This document shows positions 28,074-43,439 of a stretch of 64,000 nucleotides of DNA, one piece after another (position 1 is the first letter of the stretch; every line of letters starts with the position of its first letter). The position numbers and the translations under genes are program-made. Source of the stretch: Centropus unirufus (taxonomy: Eukaryota; Chordata; Aves; Cuculiformes; Centropidae). Where the stretch lies: positions 717,822 to 781,821 of the forward strand of contig VYZI01000242.1 in assembly GCA_013397695.1 (NCBI GenBank), given 5' to 3'. The notes below the pieces were generated by a model. The model was not told the DNA's origin. It saw only the letters and a program-made list of their open reading frames with translations, and did no database searches.

Positions 28074-31000
28074 TAATCTTTAGATGTGTCAGTGTATTCT
28101 GGCATATTTCTCCTTTCTTTGTAAGCATATAGGCATTGGAGTTTTTTTTTAATTTGGATGTTGTCGAACATTTAAGATAGTAGAGCATAGAGGAATTCAA
28201 CTGAAAGGATTAGAGCTGTATTAAATTTTTCCTATTTGCAGCGGTCATAGATGCATCGATCATGCGCTATACATCAGACCTGTTGAAACTGTTGGTAGGG
28301 AAACCCTTAGCAGTAGTTAAAGGAATGCTTATAATTTGAAAGTATTGTGTGCTTTATTATTGATCTGCTTTATTTTAAACTAGACATTCATGTTGTTGGG
28401 GCTTTTTCACTCCTTAAGCTTACTTTAACTAGGTATGTTTGCTAGAAACAACATAGGAAATTAACTCTTACACCTAGGATTCTTCCCCCAGCATCAGGCG
28501 GTGCTCACTCATACTCGTACTCCTTTAACCCTTCCTATTTACTTTTCTAACATTTGCCTCGCACCTCCAAAAAGTTCCATTACTCTGCTACTCTGTAGAA
28601 GGCAGGTTAATCAGAAACCTTTTACAGAGTTATTTTTTTTATCCTTCAAATACTTTTAAGAAAGACATGAACCTAAGAGGGAATTAAACTGCTGTCATTG
28701 TTTTGAAAGTAATTTTTAGGAAAATTTGCTTTTCTTCTGAGATAATTTTGCTTTCAGTAAAATTTTCTCTGTGTCCAAAATAATTATTTCACATCTGGTG
28801 ATTTGAAACAACTGGCCAGATAGCTAATGTCAATGAAATTCTGCTAGGTATCCTAGGTATCATTTTGTGAAGTGACTACAAAACAAAGAGTGGAAGATCT
28901 TAAGGGTACCAAATGGGCAGGATAGGAAAAGCAATGTCAAACAAGATCCAATCATAGTAAGTTTGCTTTTGACTGCAAAATAAAATTGAGAAAGGTGGCA
29001 TCCTTAGCTGTTGATAGGAATGTTTCTCCTACAATACCCTTCAGACACTGATAATTAATGAGGAATGACAAGTGTTTGAAGATGGCAGTAATTTCAGGTG
29101 AGATAAAGAACTTCCCTTGCTATAAATCGGATTCAATTTATGGAAGCTCCCTATAGCCTACAAAAATGCTGTTGGAGGATATATTTCTGTATTTGGAAAT
29201 TGCAGCCGTCGTGGTCTTTCAGCTCCAAGTGCTAGAGGTTATTTGGTATTGGCAGAAGTAGACAAGCTGTAATGTGGTTGGCTCAGTCTTTTACACATGC
29301 CTACTGGATTTGTAATTCCTTTCCTGCCCAATTTCTTGCAGTCTGTTTGGGGTGGCTTCTTGGTGGGTTAAGCTCTCAGTACAACGCATAGAGAGCCCAC
29401 TGCCACGCGTCACTGGGCCATGGTCTGACTGTTGCAATCCATCTTGACCAATGTGTTTGGAAGTTGAGCTACATATATTCAATTGCACTCTTAAAACTTT
29501 AATGTCTTTGCACCATGTAGCATTATATTAGTTTAGTGGTGCATTTGGCCTCAGAATTCAAGGGTCAAATGTTTACATCCCCTGGCCTGGGCAGTGCCTG
29601 GCATAGCACTGCATAATTAATGCTGAAGCCTTTAATTCTATTCAGCCTAGGCAGAAAGCATGGTCTAGACCTGCTAAGACAGCATTCCACAGAGAAAAAG
29701 TAGCAGGAGAAAGCATCCCTGAAACCATTGAATCCTTAACAATCACAATCCATGGAAGTGGATGCCATGTTTCTAGATGTAGAGGGTGAATTGCTAGCCT
29801 GCAAAAGCAGAGGGGGAGTGGAAAAAAAAAAGGCCTTTCAAAGGTCAAGAGGAGGAAGCACAGCAATACGAAGAACATTGTTCATATTGGAAATCGTTAC
29901 TCAAAATCAATTGAACTTTGCCAGAATGCACAACTAAAGGATTCTCACTCAGTCGCTAGTTTTCCACTTGGATAAAGTCTTTGACAGTCAATGATACTTA
30001 AGATTTGTCTTTAATGATGAATCTCTTTTTTTTTTTTCCACATTTTGGGAACAATCACTTTATAGAAGCTGTTTGTCTTCAGCAAAGAGTGCAAAACGAA
30101 ACAGACAAAAACGTTAAATGAACCATATGCACTGGTTTGCTGATTCATATACATGGCAGATGCAACTCCCGTGTCTTTCATGAAGCAAAGTGCTCCAGCT
30201 GTGAGTGAAGGTGGAAGAAGCAGGTATTGCTAGCTAAAACAGGCCTTGCTTACCTCACAAGGTACATTTCTATTGGAGTGTTTTTTTAAAAAAACTGACT
30301 TTATAGCTTAGAAAGAAGGAAGATTGCAAAGACACAGTGGGCAACACTTTTTAAAAATACTTTATTTTTCAGAGGGCATGGAGAGCCATCTAATCCAATT
30401 GAGTGACTCAGAACTAAAACCAGCATGGTTTGCAGTCTCCTGTTGAATTTCATGTTCTGTCTCAGAGGTGGCACAGCTACACTTTGCGGGATTCCTCTGA
30501 GTGACTTTAGAGGAGCTGCAGCTCCATGAATGTCAACAAATGTTGTAAGTTTACCATGGAAGTTTGAAGATAAATGGAACAGAATTAGTAAGCATCAGTA
30601 ATGGCTTTATAATTGAAATAGTATAGACAATAGAGGTACATAGGGTGTTAGTAATCATATTAATTATTTGTTAACAGAAAGACAAAGTAATAAAATTAAA
30701 AATCAAAAAGCTTAGTTGTTCACATGCAGATCTAGGGGGACATTTTGTAACAGAAATAATTGCTTTTGCTTCATCCTCAGGGTGATATTATCTGTGTCTA
30801 ATTGTTTTTTCCTGAAGAAAGGAGAGCAATCTAAAATTCTAAGTAATGCACAGCAATTGTAGGGGTGAAACTAACCATGTTTTAGAAAGCTCTTACAGCA
30901 TCCCACCCTAGTGCAGTGAAAGGAAGCAGTTCTGCTAGGAAGGGTAAAGATAAATGGAATTACTTTTCTATTAGAAGTATAATAGACTTTATTAGCTAGT

Positions 31001-31341
31001 CACCTGTGCTCAGAATAGATCAGCTGTCAGGGGGAGCAAGTAGATGAACATGTACCTTGTGAGCTGTCAGGAGCAGATCAGTGTGGGTTTTTAAATAATA
31101 ATTACCCTCTTGCAGAGGAATGCTTTAGACAAAAGCACAGCTGCTTTATTGATGATGCCTTTTGTGCATAAGGATTAATATTCTAGTTTGTTCTTTTCAT
31201 TTTTCCAAGTAAATGTAATATCATATTTCCATAAAACTCTTTCAGGAAATGGTGCTGTTGCCATTAAAGCATGCATAATAAAATTATTTGTCAGAGATTT
31301 AATTTGATCAAAGTCAGTTATTTGCAGTAAAGTGCTAGTTG

Positions 31342-31889
31342 CTAAGAGGGGCTGCTGCTTGCATCCAGGGCTGCCGAGACCCTTGCCCTCGGAAAACCAC
31401 TGCACAAACAGCTGTTCTGGGATTGAGTGTGACGGGGCACACAGAAGGTATCATCTTCTTTTGCACCCTGACCAGTGCTCAGATGTGAAGGCAACTGTTT
31501 GCTTCCTTGTGGTCCTCTTTGTGCACCAGATCCACTGTTTTGGTGCAGTGTAATTGTCTGTCTGGTCTGGCAACTTGATTGGCACGAGGTTTGGAAGCTG
31601 GGAACTCTGCAACTGGTGGTCAAGAATGTCTGCAGCACATAAGCAGCTCCCAGGGGCCTTCCAGGAGTCTGAACAGAGCAGGCGTGACCCAGGTTGGTTC
31701 TGGTGGGGACCGGACTTGGGTAGAAGGGTATAAATCTGCAATGTGTTGAACCCCACCCGAAGTCCAAAAGATCTGCCTTGATTTTTGCTGTAGTAACATT
31801 GCGCACTGTGTACAGGCACCATTGTTCTGCCACAGATATTGGTTCCAGCCTGCTACCATTCGGCTGCTCTGCTTCCTGCCCCCCCCCAA
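31342..31889 (-). other. Stop-poor, GC-richer segment, possible old LTR or repeat
   Basis: All three minus-strand frames stay open for long overlapping stretches (163, 123 and 89 codons). This points to unusual composition rather than a gene. On the plus strand a TATA-like GGTATAAATC sits at 31728, and a C9 run lies near 31880. These are LTR-like traits, but no terminal TG...CA pair or known consensus was recognised. Confidence 0.3.
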
Positions 31890-31899
31890 AACATGGCAG

Positions 31900-34800
31900 A
31901 AGCTGACATTAAGGGCTGAGCCTTTACAGAGCTTTTATATTTAATTTAATTTTGGCACTGAAGCTCGGTGACAGAGCAACTTGTGCGGCAGAATAGGACT
32001 CCAGATATGGAGCTGAGCTAGTGCTGACAGCAGTGATAAGGGGGAGAAGCTAGCTTGCTCAGATTTATTATTCAGGGCTGGCTAGGGACTGGCTTTAGAT
32101 CAATGCCCTTAGGAAAACTGCATCCCCACCGCAGAGAAAGGAAGCAGAGCAGTGCTTAATTTTGATGGAAGACTTGATATTATGGCCTCTTCCTGTGCAC
32201 TGGTAGGCAGGGTACATGGCAGTGTTGCTGTTCCGCTCCATGGAGCAGGCGAGCGAGACCTCCATTTAACCCAAGCTGTGTAGGTATTTACTGAGCAAAT
32301 ATCCATATACCGGTATTTCAGTTACAGGTCCAGTTTGGATGTTACAGGAATAATCATTGCATCTGCACTTTTTTTGCAAATGGTAGGAACGATAGCATCA
32401 TGCAGGCACTGGAAGGATCGTATGTGTTTTAAAATCCTCTATTACTGCCTCTTCTTGGGAATTTATAAGTCTGAATGTGACAGGATTTATCACGATTCGA
32501 AGGAGCAGGCGTGGAAAAATAATTAACTATGTGTTCTGGTTAACTAATATCAACCTTAAAACTCCACTGAAGGATAGACAGGTTCCTGTGGAGAAGGTGG
32601 GGGTTTTTTTAATCTTTAAATGAAGTGCTGGGGAATGACTGTAGCTAGAGGCAAGATGTTGATCAGGGTCAGTGCTGGATCTGGTTTTGTGTTGAAAAGC
32701 TCTCTGGTGCCAAGCTGTTCAAAGCCTGAGTACATGGATGTAGTCTACCAGCCTTGAGATTTGGGTGAGGAAAAGATTGCCTCTCCTTCCTCTTCCCCCA
32801 TCTCTCTTGCCTGTCTCCAACAGCCCGATGACAAGAAATATAGGGGGAATTTTACTTCTTTTGCAGCAGCGTGTGCGGTCATCTGCTAGGACGATTTGGC
32901 TATCTTCCCCTAACGAGTTCAATATATTTCACCATTAGATGCATTGTATCGGCTTGGCAGCATAGCGGCTTCCAAAATAGAAAGTATTTTAAGGTTCTTT
33001 GCTGTCATGTCAAACCAGAGCTTCAGACCTACACGCCAAGACAGAATGCCATTGTTTTTAGCTAATCTTGGATTTCAGTGTTGTAACAGATTGCCATTCT
33101 CTGTTTTGTGTGACTAAGTAATGTCTCTAAAGCATGGCAGCGTAATAGGATGATGTGCGCTCTGAGGCGTCTTATGGATGTTTAGAACTGAGACAATTCA
33201 TTAGCTGATGCGTCTCAGCATTACTCTTGCCCTTTTTCTCATGAGAATAGTGTTCTTTATCTCACAACACAAAATAGAGACAGGCTGAAATAGCAACAAA
33301 TTATTTTGTCTAGATTATATGCAAGATCTCTACAGTAGTGACTGTCAAACTGACGCTATATTTTATTTCTGCAGCTGTTTCTTTAGTGCTCTAACAAACA
33401 CTATTATTAATAGTACCTGTCAATTGTCTAGCCCCTCAGAGTTCTAAGTAGTTTAATAAATGTTATACAAACTTAGTGGAAAGCATCAACAATTAAGTAA
33501 ACACTCCACTTCTTACTGGCTAAATTAAATTCTTTAAATTACTTCATAACCCAGCTTTGCCTTTAGCTTAGTGAAACAATCTTCCAGACCACCTAGTTCC
33601 CTTGCTCTCTATACTTATATTTTTGGTAAATCGGTTCTGCTATAGTAGTATCAGTTCAGCTTTATCATACCTAGACTGGAAAGGCACTAGTGAAAATAGT
33701 ATATACAGCTTCTGTGTTGGACTTTTGGGGCCACTTTAATTAAGTTAAGAAACTAAAGTCATTTTGAACAAACGCTGGAGCATAGCTCATTAGTAGTGCT
33801 CAAATGTTGGCAATAGTCATAGAAGCTTCCTGCAGTTCATGATTCTTGCTGATTTCGGTGAAGCAGTAGTAGCAGCAGAGGCATTAGTGTAATAATTGCT
33901 CTATTTTTTAGCATCATTTTTATCAGCTTATCATTTCAAATTGCCACCAAGCAGGTGATGTGACAGGAGGAGTTGGAGCTATTCGTACAGTACCATCATG
34001 ATTACAAAGCTAGAAAAACATGTGGGGAAAAAAATGAGTGCTGGAAATAAATGTGAAAACTTCTGACATCTATTTGCATTTCTGAAGGTTCACCCAGCAT
34101 GGGTGGTTTCTATCCAGGGTAGAACACACAGTTCTATTAACATATTTTTCTCTTTTTTTAGTTAAATCAGTACACCTTGACAGCCAGTGCTTTTGTTGTC
34201 ATCTCCTTAATTCCCACCCATGTGAGGCTGGGCAGCCTGTGCTGCAGAGCCCCTGCCCGCAGTCTTTGCCAGCATCTGAACTGGTGGAATAACTACCTGG
34301 CTGGACCTGCTGGGCCCCCTTCACCCCGTATCTTCTTGATGCTTTCATGAGCCTGTTCACACTAATCTGTTGAGACTACAAAATCATTGTTCTGTGCCAC
34401 CAAACCAGGTACCAAAAGTACCAGGTAACCAAATGTCGTAAGAATTGCTCGATGCATCCTCTGCTTCTTCAAAACCCTTCTGGGATCTAAAGGGGTCTGT
34501 GCCATGTCAGACTCACCTGTCCCCTGTCACCAAACTAGGCAAGACTTTATGGCAGTTCTGTGTTGTGTCAGTATTGAAAATAATTTGTGTTTTATTCTAA
34601 ATTACTATTATTTGCAACTTCCAGGTTTGCAGTTTCCACTGCACAGAGATCAAGGACCCAATTTTTCCTTTGTATACATTAGTGTAATTCAAGATAAACT
34701 CCAGTGAAGTCAGTCTAATCACAAGTGTAAATCTAAGACGAATGAAAGAAAAATTGGGTTATAAACTGTTTGGTTTATATTTTTAAAGAACAAAATTAAT

Positions 34801-37800
34801 GCTGCTGTTCTGCAGAGACAGGGTGACCTGCAAAGTACCAGCTCATGCATTACTAATGCATCTCCATTTAAATGCAGATTTTTGCTCCCAACACAGAACT
34901 TCAGGGAAATCCTCTCCAGATAAACTGTAATAGGATACTAAATGGTAATTCAGTATTTCACTTTATCTTGTGTTTCAGCTTATTGATCTTAATTTTCTAT
35001 CATTTTGATGAAGCATTTGCCTAGGGGGAAGAGGGTTTCATTTACTATAATAAAGCTTTTCATTAATAATTAATTATTTTGCTATTCCAAACTTCCATGC
35101 CAGCAGTGGCAATCTGCTTGTATTCCTGTGCCTACTTCTGTTTTGGTGGTGGAAATAGGCAAGGTGTGACTCTACATATCTCGGGAAGTAATCGAGACAC
35201 ACAGCTGAGAAAAAGCAGCATCGTATAGATATCACGGTGTCTATGTGGGACACGCTTATTTTGGCAGTGTTTTGTTCTCAAGGCATTTGTCCTCTCAGTA
35301 GTAAGACCCTGACTTGCTGAAACCCATGAAGCGGGGAGCTTTGTGCTGTGCCACTGCATTCAAGGGCTTTCCAAAAGGCTTCCATTTACCTAAATGTATC
35401 TGCATAAAGACATGTAGTGTGACTGCTCATCCATTTGCACACCAGAATCTCTTCCTTCATTAAATCTACTTCTGGTATGGAAGAATTTGCAGCTCTTAAA
35501 ATCCATTTCCAGCATGACCATTAGATACTGTAGTTAAATGCCTCTCAGCTTTCCAGATCCCACTGTGGGGAAAAAAAGGGATCAAAAAGAAGAGCGATAG
35601 TATATTAGAAGTGGGCAGTTTCCACATTAAAGTCCCTTGGGACAATTATAGGGCAAAGATCCTTTGTAACATAATTTGGTCAGCAAAAGGGATATATAAG
35701 AAATAATGATCTTTGTGATTATGTTCCTTTGGGAAGCTCATCTATGAGTCCTCAGATTTCTTCTCTAAATTATTTCCAACATTCTCCAAGCTTGACATGT
35801 TCTACCTGACAGAAATAAGATTCCTTCATTACTGATAGGAACATAGGACACACCATAAAAATCTGCCTCATAACAGATATTGTTGATCAGGTATTGTTTT
35901 GACAGGGCTTCCCCCCCAACTCCCACCCCAAAATAAAAGTCAGGAATCACATTTGTATTTACTTCTGAAGTTCAGAGTCATCAGACTTCAAAACCATATC
36001 AGCAAACTATTAGTTACCTTCTCATGTATCCACTCATGACCTCCATGGCTTTGCTTGAAGGCACGGCCACCTCGGCTGAGTGCCACTGGGACATGTTGAC
36101 TTCAGAGATGGGGAATAATGAAAAACAGTATGGCTACATTGGAGGAGCTGGGTAGAATGTTTTTCTCATCAACAGTCTATTATCAGTAAACACAGTTCAA
36201 TTGGAACCAAAGTGCTAAGCAAAATTTCACAGGGGAAAAAATGTCTAATGCCGCTGGAAGCAAGGGTGTTGTTTTTGATGAATCATTTCTGGTTTTATCC
36301 AAATCGGCTCTTAAAGGTTCTCATGAAAAATAAAAGACTACTGTTTGTCTAAAAGAAAATTTTCAGTGAACTATTTTTCTAGAGAATTCTAAAAATCCTA
36401 GGGGTTTTGAGATTTACATAAAAAAATAATCACAAAGGAAATCCTGTATTAAAATCATTTTTGCTATCCATCAAAACTATAAATACTAAATAGGAGAAAA
36501 TAAAATGCTTATTTTCTTTGGAATGCACTTCAGAAAAATAATCTCAATAGCAAGAATGAGGGTTTGTGACAGTTGATTTCCCAAGGCATGAGCTCTTGCT
36601 ACAACTTAAATAAGACTGAAAACCATTTAAAAAAAAAAAAAAAGGAATGGATCAGGTATGAACTGGTAAAACTTCCCAATTCCTTGACCTTGGAAGCTTC
36701 ACATCATAATGCATGACACAGCAGGAAGTTTTCCTGCAAGCAGTACGTACATCCTCTGACTTGCTTTACTGGCTTAAACCTAGTTTTTCACTTTAATTAC
36801 TGTTCATTTATTGAATGCAAAGCATGCATTTTTAATTATGTTAGTTGAAATGTTGGCTGGTTGTGAAACCAAGTACTTGGAATAAGTCCATTTGAGCCAC
36901 GCAAACCAGCAGTACTGCTTCATAGTCTTTTGCATTTTTTTACTTAATTTCAAGCTGTGATCCTTGCACTGAAGATCTGTTAGAGGAAGATAAAAGGCTC
37001 CATCTAGTGGGCAAGGACTTTTTATTGAAAATGGGAAAAAGGGCAAGATTTTCACTCAATTTTATGGAAAAATACTGCCTTAGATTTTGTTTCATTAAGC
37101 TGCCGTGTTGTTACTTCTTGCCTTCCACAGAGCCATTATTTCATGTGCAAAGCTGGAACGTTAAGCATTATTCTGACAATCTTGAGCAAAAAGCAATAAA
37201 TGATACTAAATGAGTGGGTTATACAGAAGGGTTGATCCACCAAGTTCTTCCTCCTGCTGCTACAACACACAGCACCCAAAAATGGGTAATTTGCACATCC
37301 ACAAATATTTTAAACAAAGTAGGGTTCTTCCCTACTTAAAACTGACTAGAAGCTTTGCTAACTTGACCTAACACTTATCGGACCGCTATTGTAGTGCTTT
37401 TACAGAGGGTACTGTGCCCGTGCCTTACCTCATCTTCATTAAATTACCTGTTTACCTGCAAAGGGTGAAATCTGGCTCCTCTGGCAACAGCGTTGCAGTG
37501 CGTCACTTTCTGGCAAGACATAACCCCATCAGCCTCCGTTGACAACTGGCATTTGTCTAGGAGCCTGCTTGGAATGGTGTGCGTCCAGAATCATTCTGAT
37601 AGAATCCAGCACCTTCATTTTCAGTACATAATTGATCTAGTGCAGTACTTTGTTTTTTGTTCCTTCTTGCTGAACTTCAGCACTGCATTGCAGTTACACA
37701 CCAAGCTCCCGAGAGATTCAAATGGCAGGGCTCTTCGGTTTAAAGCAGTAGTGAACCTCAGGTGTTATTCTCTCGTTCCAACCAAATGTGGCTAGCAGCT

Positions 37801-38840
37801 GGACCCTTCTCTTCAGTTCAATTCAGGCTAATAACAAGAGTGGGAGCAGGAAAAAGTAGCAGCAAGCACTGATTTGGCAGAAGAGACACCAAACCACATT
37901 GTATGTCCTGCCTTTTATCAGACTGTCTCTCATTTCCAAGCTCTACACATCAAGTCTTCCTGTGCAGCTCCCAGCAATGGGAAGAGAGTCTAACATGCAT
38001 CTAACATTAATATATTACTGCAACTAAGTTTACTATAGCCCACGTTTACATCCACAACTACAGTATTTGTCTCCTGTGCCAAATCACAAAATAGAGGTTA
38101 ACGCGTTGGTTCGCACACCCCTTCATCACTGGAACATCCCCATTTGCCATGGGCTACTTACTTAAGAGCAAATCCAGAGGATTTTTCCCTCAGTATTAAT
38201 GCACACTTTAGAAATTCTGACAGGCCACAGACTCGCTGATCTGGCTGAGCAAATCTCCAGGGCTGCGGCCCTCCTTGCATTTTCCGTGGAAACATAACTC
38301 TGTGGCACAGTGAACAAAATCTGTCACTTAGGTTGTTTTACAAACTAAAACAAAGGATAGCCTTGGAGTTTCTACTCTGAACCTTTAGACCAGCAAGAAA
38401 TAACACAGAACTGACCGGTCTTTGAGTGCCTTGGGGATAGTTCACATGTTTGCAAAATCCCATACTTGGAACTACAGTAAGATCCTCTGCCTTGTTTTAC
38501 TTTCAGTACCTTCCTAGCACTGGTACTTGAGCCAATGCTAATGAAATACAAATTTCCAGATATGAAACTATGGGGATCATTTGACAATCTGCTTTCATGA
38601 TAATGTGCTGTGAACTCAAAAGGCTAATTTGGGGATTACGTACTAATTCATTTCCTCTACAGGTCATCAGATAGTCTCATAAAAGCCTTCTAATTAATAT
38701 TTAACATGGCTATTTCAGATGCTGTTTATCTGGGTTAAATTTACTCAGCTGTTTTTTCATTCTTTGCAGGAGCAGCAGAACAACAATGGACACCAATGCT
38801 TTAGGTTCAAGAGTCTGACTAAGCCTCTTACTTATTTTTC
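31900..38840. other. AT-rich non-coding DNA upstream of the candidate terminal exon
   Basis: Nothing recognisable apart from the weak CTCF-like site. An additional acceptor-like TTCTTTGCAG ends at 38770, just before the candidate exon, and could be an alternative 3' splice site. Its frames close quickly. Confidence 0.6.
36996..37011 (-). promoter_or_regulatory. Weaker CTCF-like motif
   Basis: On the minus strand CCCACTAGATGGAGCC matches the CTCF core except for A in place of C after GG. It points away from the 59.5 kb motif, so the pair is not in the convergent arrangement typical of loop anchors. Confidence 0.2.
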
Positions 38841-38844
38841 ACAG

Positions 38845-39215
38845 CTAACCACGTGCTGAAGTTTGGAACCCTTGTCAGTACTTCCAACACCTATGATGAC
38901 TCCGGGATTGTGACCATAGAGACAGACAAGCCTTTGCTATGGACGATGGCTATCAAAAGATAAGATGAGCCACAGCTGCCATTTCTGCACTCACTCAACT
39001 CAATGCCAAAATTTTACTGAATTAAGACAGTTAAGCAGTTCTGAAAGGTAGAAACAGGCACTGATTTTATGCACTGAATGTAAAACAAGTTTGAAGTAAA
39101 AGTCACTTGAGTTCAAATCAAGATTAGTCGCCAAAATTGAGCACTTCATTCTGGTACCTCACTCTTCTTAATCAGAAGAGCTGCCACCCAATAAAATCAC
39201 AAACAGAAGTGAATG
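38845..39215 (+). CDS. Candidate terminal exon (38 codons, stop, 3' UTR with AATAAA)
   Basis: A pyrimidine-rich 3' splice site ending TATTTTTCACAG is followed by two bases that finish a codon. Then 38 codons (38847-38960) contain FGTLVSTSNTYDDSGIVTIE and end PLLWTMAIKR with TAA at 38961. A consensus AATAAA lies at 39190-39195, about 230 bases after the stop. The exon is convergent with SEC61G. In remembered vertebrate gene order the plus-strand neighbour on this side is VSTM2A, so an alternative VSTM2A last exon is possible. I do not recognise the peptide as its canonical C-terminus, and no Ig-domain exon is in the window. No gene name is assigned. Confidence 0.5.
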
Positions 39216-40114
39216 TAAAGAAACTGCCTCTGCTTGTCTGGTTAGCTTAGACTATTTCTATGAAGCATTTTACTTCAAGCCTCAACTGTTTGTTTTCCCC
39301 TCTTGCCAAAAGCCAACCTAGTACACAGCTGCACATAGTGTAACTGTATCAGAAAGTGATAGCGCTAAGAGGAGTTAATCTCATTTTTCTGTCCTGGTTT
39401 GTAACACAAGGACTGGTGAAGATTTCTCAAGAAATTATTGAACTTTTCTACTTACGCAGCAAGTTTGTGTACTGAAGGAGCTTCAGGTTTGCTGTAATAT
39501 CAGTATCGGATTTCCTGGTATTAAGTGCTTTTAAAGTGTGTAATAGAAGTAGCCTTGCAAGTTCTGCAAATAGCAAATGCTTTCACTAAAGGGTAATACA
39601 TATTTCCTAATCTCAAGTAAAAGAGAAAGACCACTGCATCTACGAGCACTTCTAGCTTTTAAAATCAAAACATTGAATCATTTAATAATAAACTTCCCAG
39701 TCAAGGGATGCAAAGCTGTTTATAATTTTTTAGGTAGTTCTCTTATAGAACCAGTCTACAAAATGGCTGCATATCCGATCCAACAGTACAAGCAAGTTGT
39801 TGATTCCCTGAAGGACTGCCTAGTATCTCTGGCAACTAAATTAACCTCACACTGTACACCTTAGTAACCAACTAAGTTTGGCTTTTTTAATTATGCCATC
39901 AGAATAAGGAGTAGCAATGCAACTTCTTTATTTGATGAAGGTTTTTTTTTTTCCAATCAAGTACAGAAAACCTAACAGGATTTCCAAATGCAAAGGAATT
40001 AGGGGTAACAATGATGACAAGAATGCCAGTTCATGTCACCAAGAGGGGATACAGCAATGCTGTTTTCTTGCTGTCTGCTTTTGCTGGAACAATGCTGTTC
40101 ACTAAACAGTAAAC

Positions 40115-40290
40115 TAAGCACTGGAACAGCTTCTGAAGAGAGGCTGCAGAGCTGTCAGCCTTGGAAGTTTTCAATACCTGACTGGACAGAGCCTTAAGCA
40201 ACTTTGTCAGAATGCAACACTGACTCAGCTTTAAGCAAGACGTTGGACTATGAGACCTGCCAAGGTTCCTTCCTACCTGAATGATTCCAT
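40115..40290 (+). mobile_element. Old CR1 LINE 3' end
   Basis: It begins AAGCACTGGAACAG and runs through GAGGCTGCAGAGCTGTC, TACCTGACTGGACAGAGCC, a degenerate GTTGGACTATGAGACCTGCC and TTCCTTCCTACCTGAATGAT. These are the diverged counterparts of the CR1 3' tail. It sits just downstream of the SEC61G poly(A) site. An overlapping minus-strand frame of 98 codons is a by-product. Confidence 0.75.
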
Positions 40291-40424
40291 TACAGTTGAA
40301 AGAAGTAACAAACCAAACAAAACACACGCTCTGGTACTACTATGAAAGAAGAAAAGCCTGTAAGGTAGGCAGGTATTGCTGCAGACACTTTAAAAGAGGA
40401 ATAAGATGACAAGACTGTTTGAAA

Positions 40425-40515
40425 ACCCAAACTGAGCTCGTTTAATAGTAAACAAGTTAAAGCAATGAAATTTTTGCAGCAACTGTCACATCATCTTGCT
40501 CTTCATGATGAATGT
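40425..40515 (-). other. SEC61G: SEC61G 3' UTR with ATTAAA poly(A) signal
   Basis: The UTR after the stop codon is short. On the minus strand an ATTAAA hexamer lies at 40446-40441, about 70 bases past the stop, which suits the short mRNA known for this gene. Cleavage is inferred 10-30 bases beyond, so the outer end is approximate. Confidence 0.6.
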
Positions 40516-42697
<2,182 letters not shown>

Positions 42698-42743
42698 TCA
42701 TGCTCCAAACTGACTGGACTTTAGAAGATAATTCTACTTTGCA

Positions 42744-42872
42744 GATTCTCCCCCTCTGCTCTGGTGAGACCTCACCTCCGGTTCTGTGCTCAGTTTTGGA
42801 CTCCTCAGCAAAGGAAGGACACAGATCTGCTAAAGTCCAGAGAAGGCCATGAAGATAATCAGAGGGCTAGGA
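42744..42872 (+). mobile_element. CR1 LINE internal fragment
   Basis: The fragment matches the same part of CR1 as 43500-43620: CTCTGCTCTGGTGAGACCTC, then an equivalent of the TCCAGTTCTGGA segment, GGAAGGACACAGATCTGCT, and ATGAAGATAATCAGAGGGCT. It is diverged and cut at both ends. It lies in intron 1 of SEC61G, antisense to the gene. Confidence 0.75.
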
Positions 42873-43341
42873 ATATGGATAAATTTTCCCAGAAACCTTA
42901 TGCATATTCTATTACTTTCCAAGGCCTAATTTTTATGTTATTATGAGCTTCACAACAGTCAAAACTGGCTCCAGCTCTCTGCCTGACCTTGCATTTGACA
43001 TAGGGAAAGCCTCCAAAGAGAGGTGATCACAGAAGGAAGAGACATCTCTTCAGCCCACACCCTACTTCACACAAGACCTAACAGGGTCTGAAAAAACACT
43101 GCTTGAAACAAAAAACATGCTATCAGGGGGACTTTGTAACTTTCAAAAAATGCAATCACTTTACTAAAACACAATTATACTGTAGTTTAAACATAAAAAA
43201 CCCACGTTTTGTAATAGTAACTACTTCCTCTATCATCTGAGCAAACCAATACAAGCTGCTATGTAGAATGCAGTGTCCATGCTAATATCCAATCTAATTA
43301 TGGGAAATAATGGGACAATTAAGTCCTCTCCTTTTGTGATA

Positions 43342-43391
43342 TTTGAAGAATAGAACAGAATAGAATTTTGAAGAATAGAACAGAACAGAAT
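43342..43391. repeat. 25-bp tandem duplication (GAATAGAACA-type)
   Basis: Two adjacent 25-base copies beginning TTTGAAGAATAGAACAGAA differ at one base. They lie upstream of the larger CR1 copy in SEC61G intron 1. Confidence 0.9.
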
Positions 43392-43439
43392 TGCCTCAAT
43401 TTCAGTACAGGATGAGGGTGATGTGATTGCCAGCAGCCC

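Larger units (their letters stand above)
26740..31330. other. AT-rich non-coding DNA
   Basis: It holds the three-copy repeat and the 23-bp palindrome listed separately. I see no coding exon, retroelement or RNA gene. Confidence 0.65.

Noticed and set aside
1..38840. Search for VSTM2A immunoglobulin-domain exons
   Set aside because: No segment resembling the Ig-domain coding sequence was found, so the VSTM2A label was not given to the exon at 38.85 kb.
39577..39864. 95-codon plus-strand frame between the two convergent gene ends
   Set aside because: No recognisable domain or splice signals, and it lies in probable intergenic sequence.
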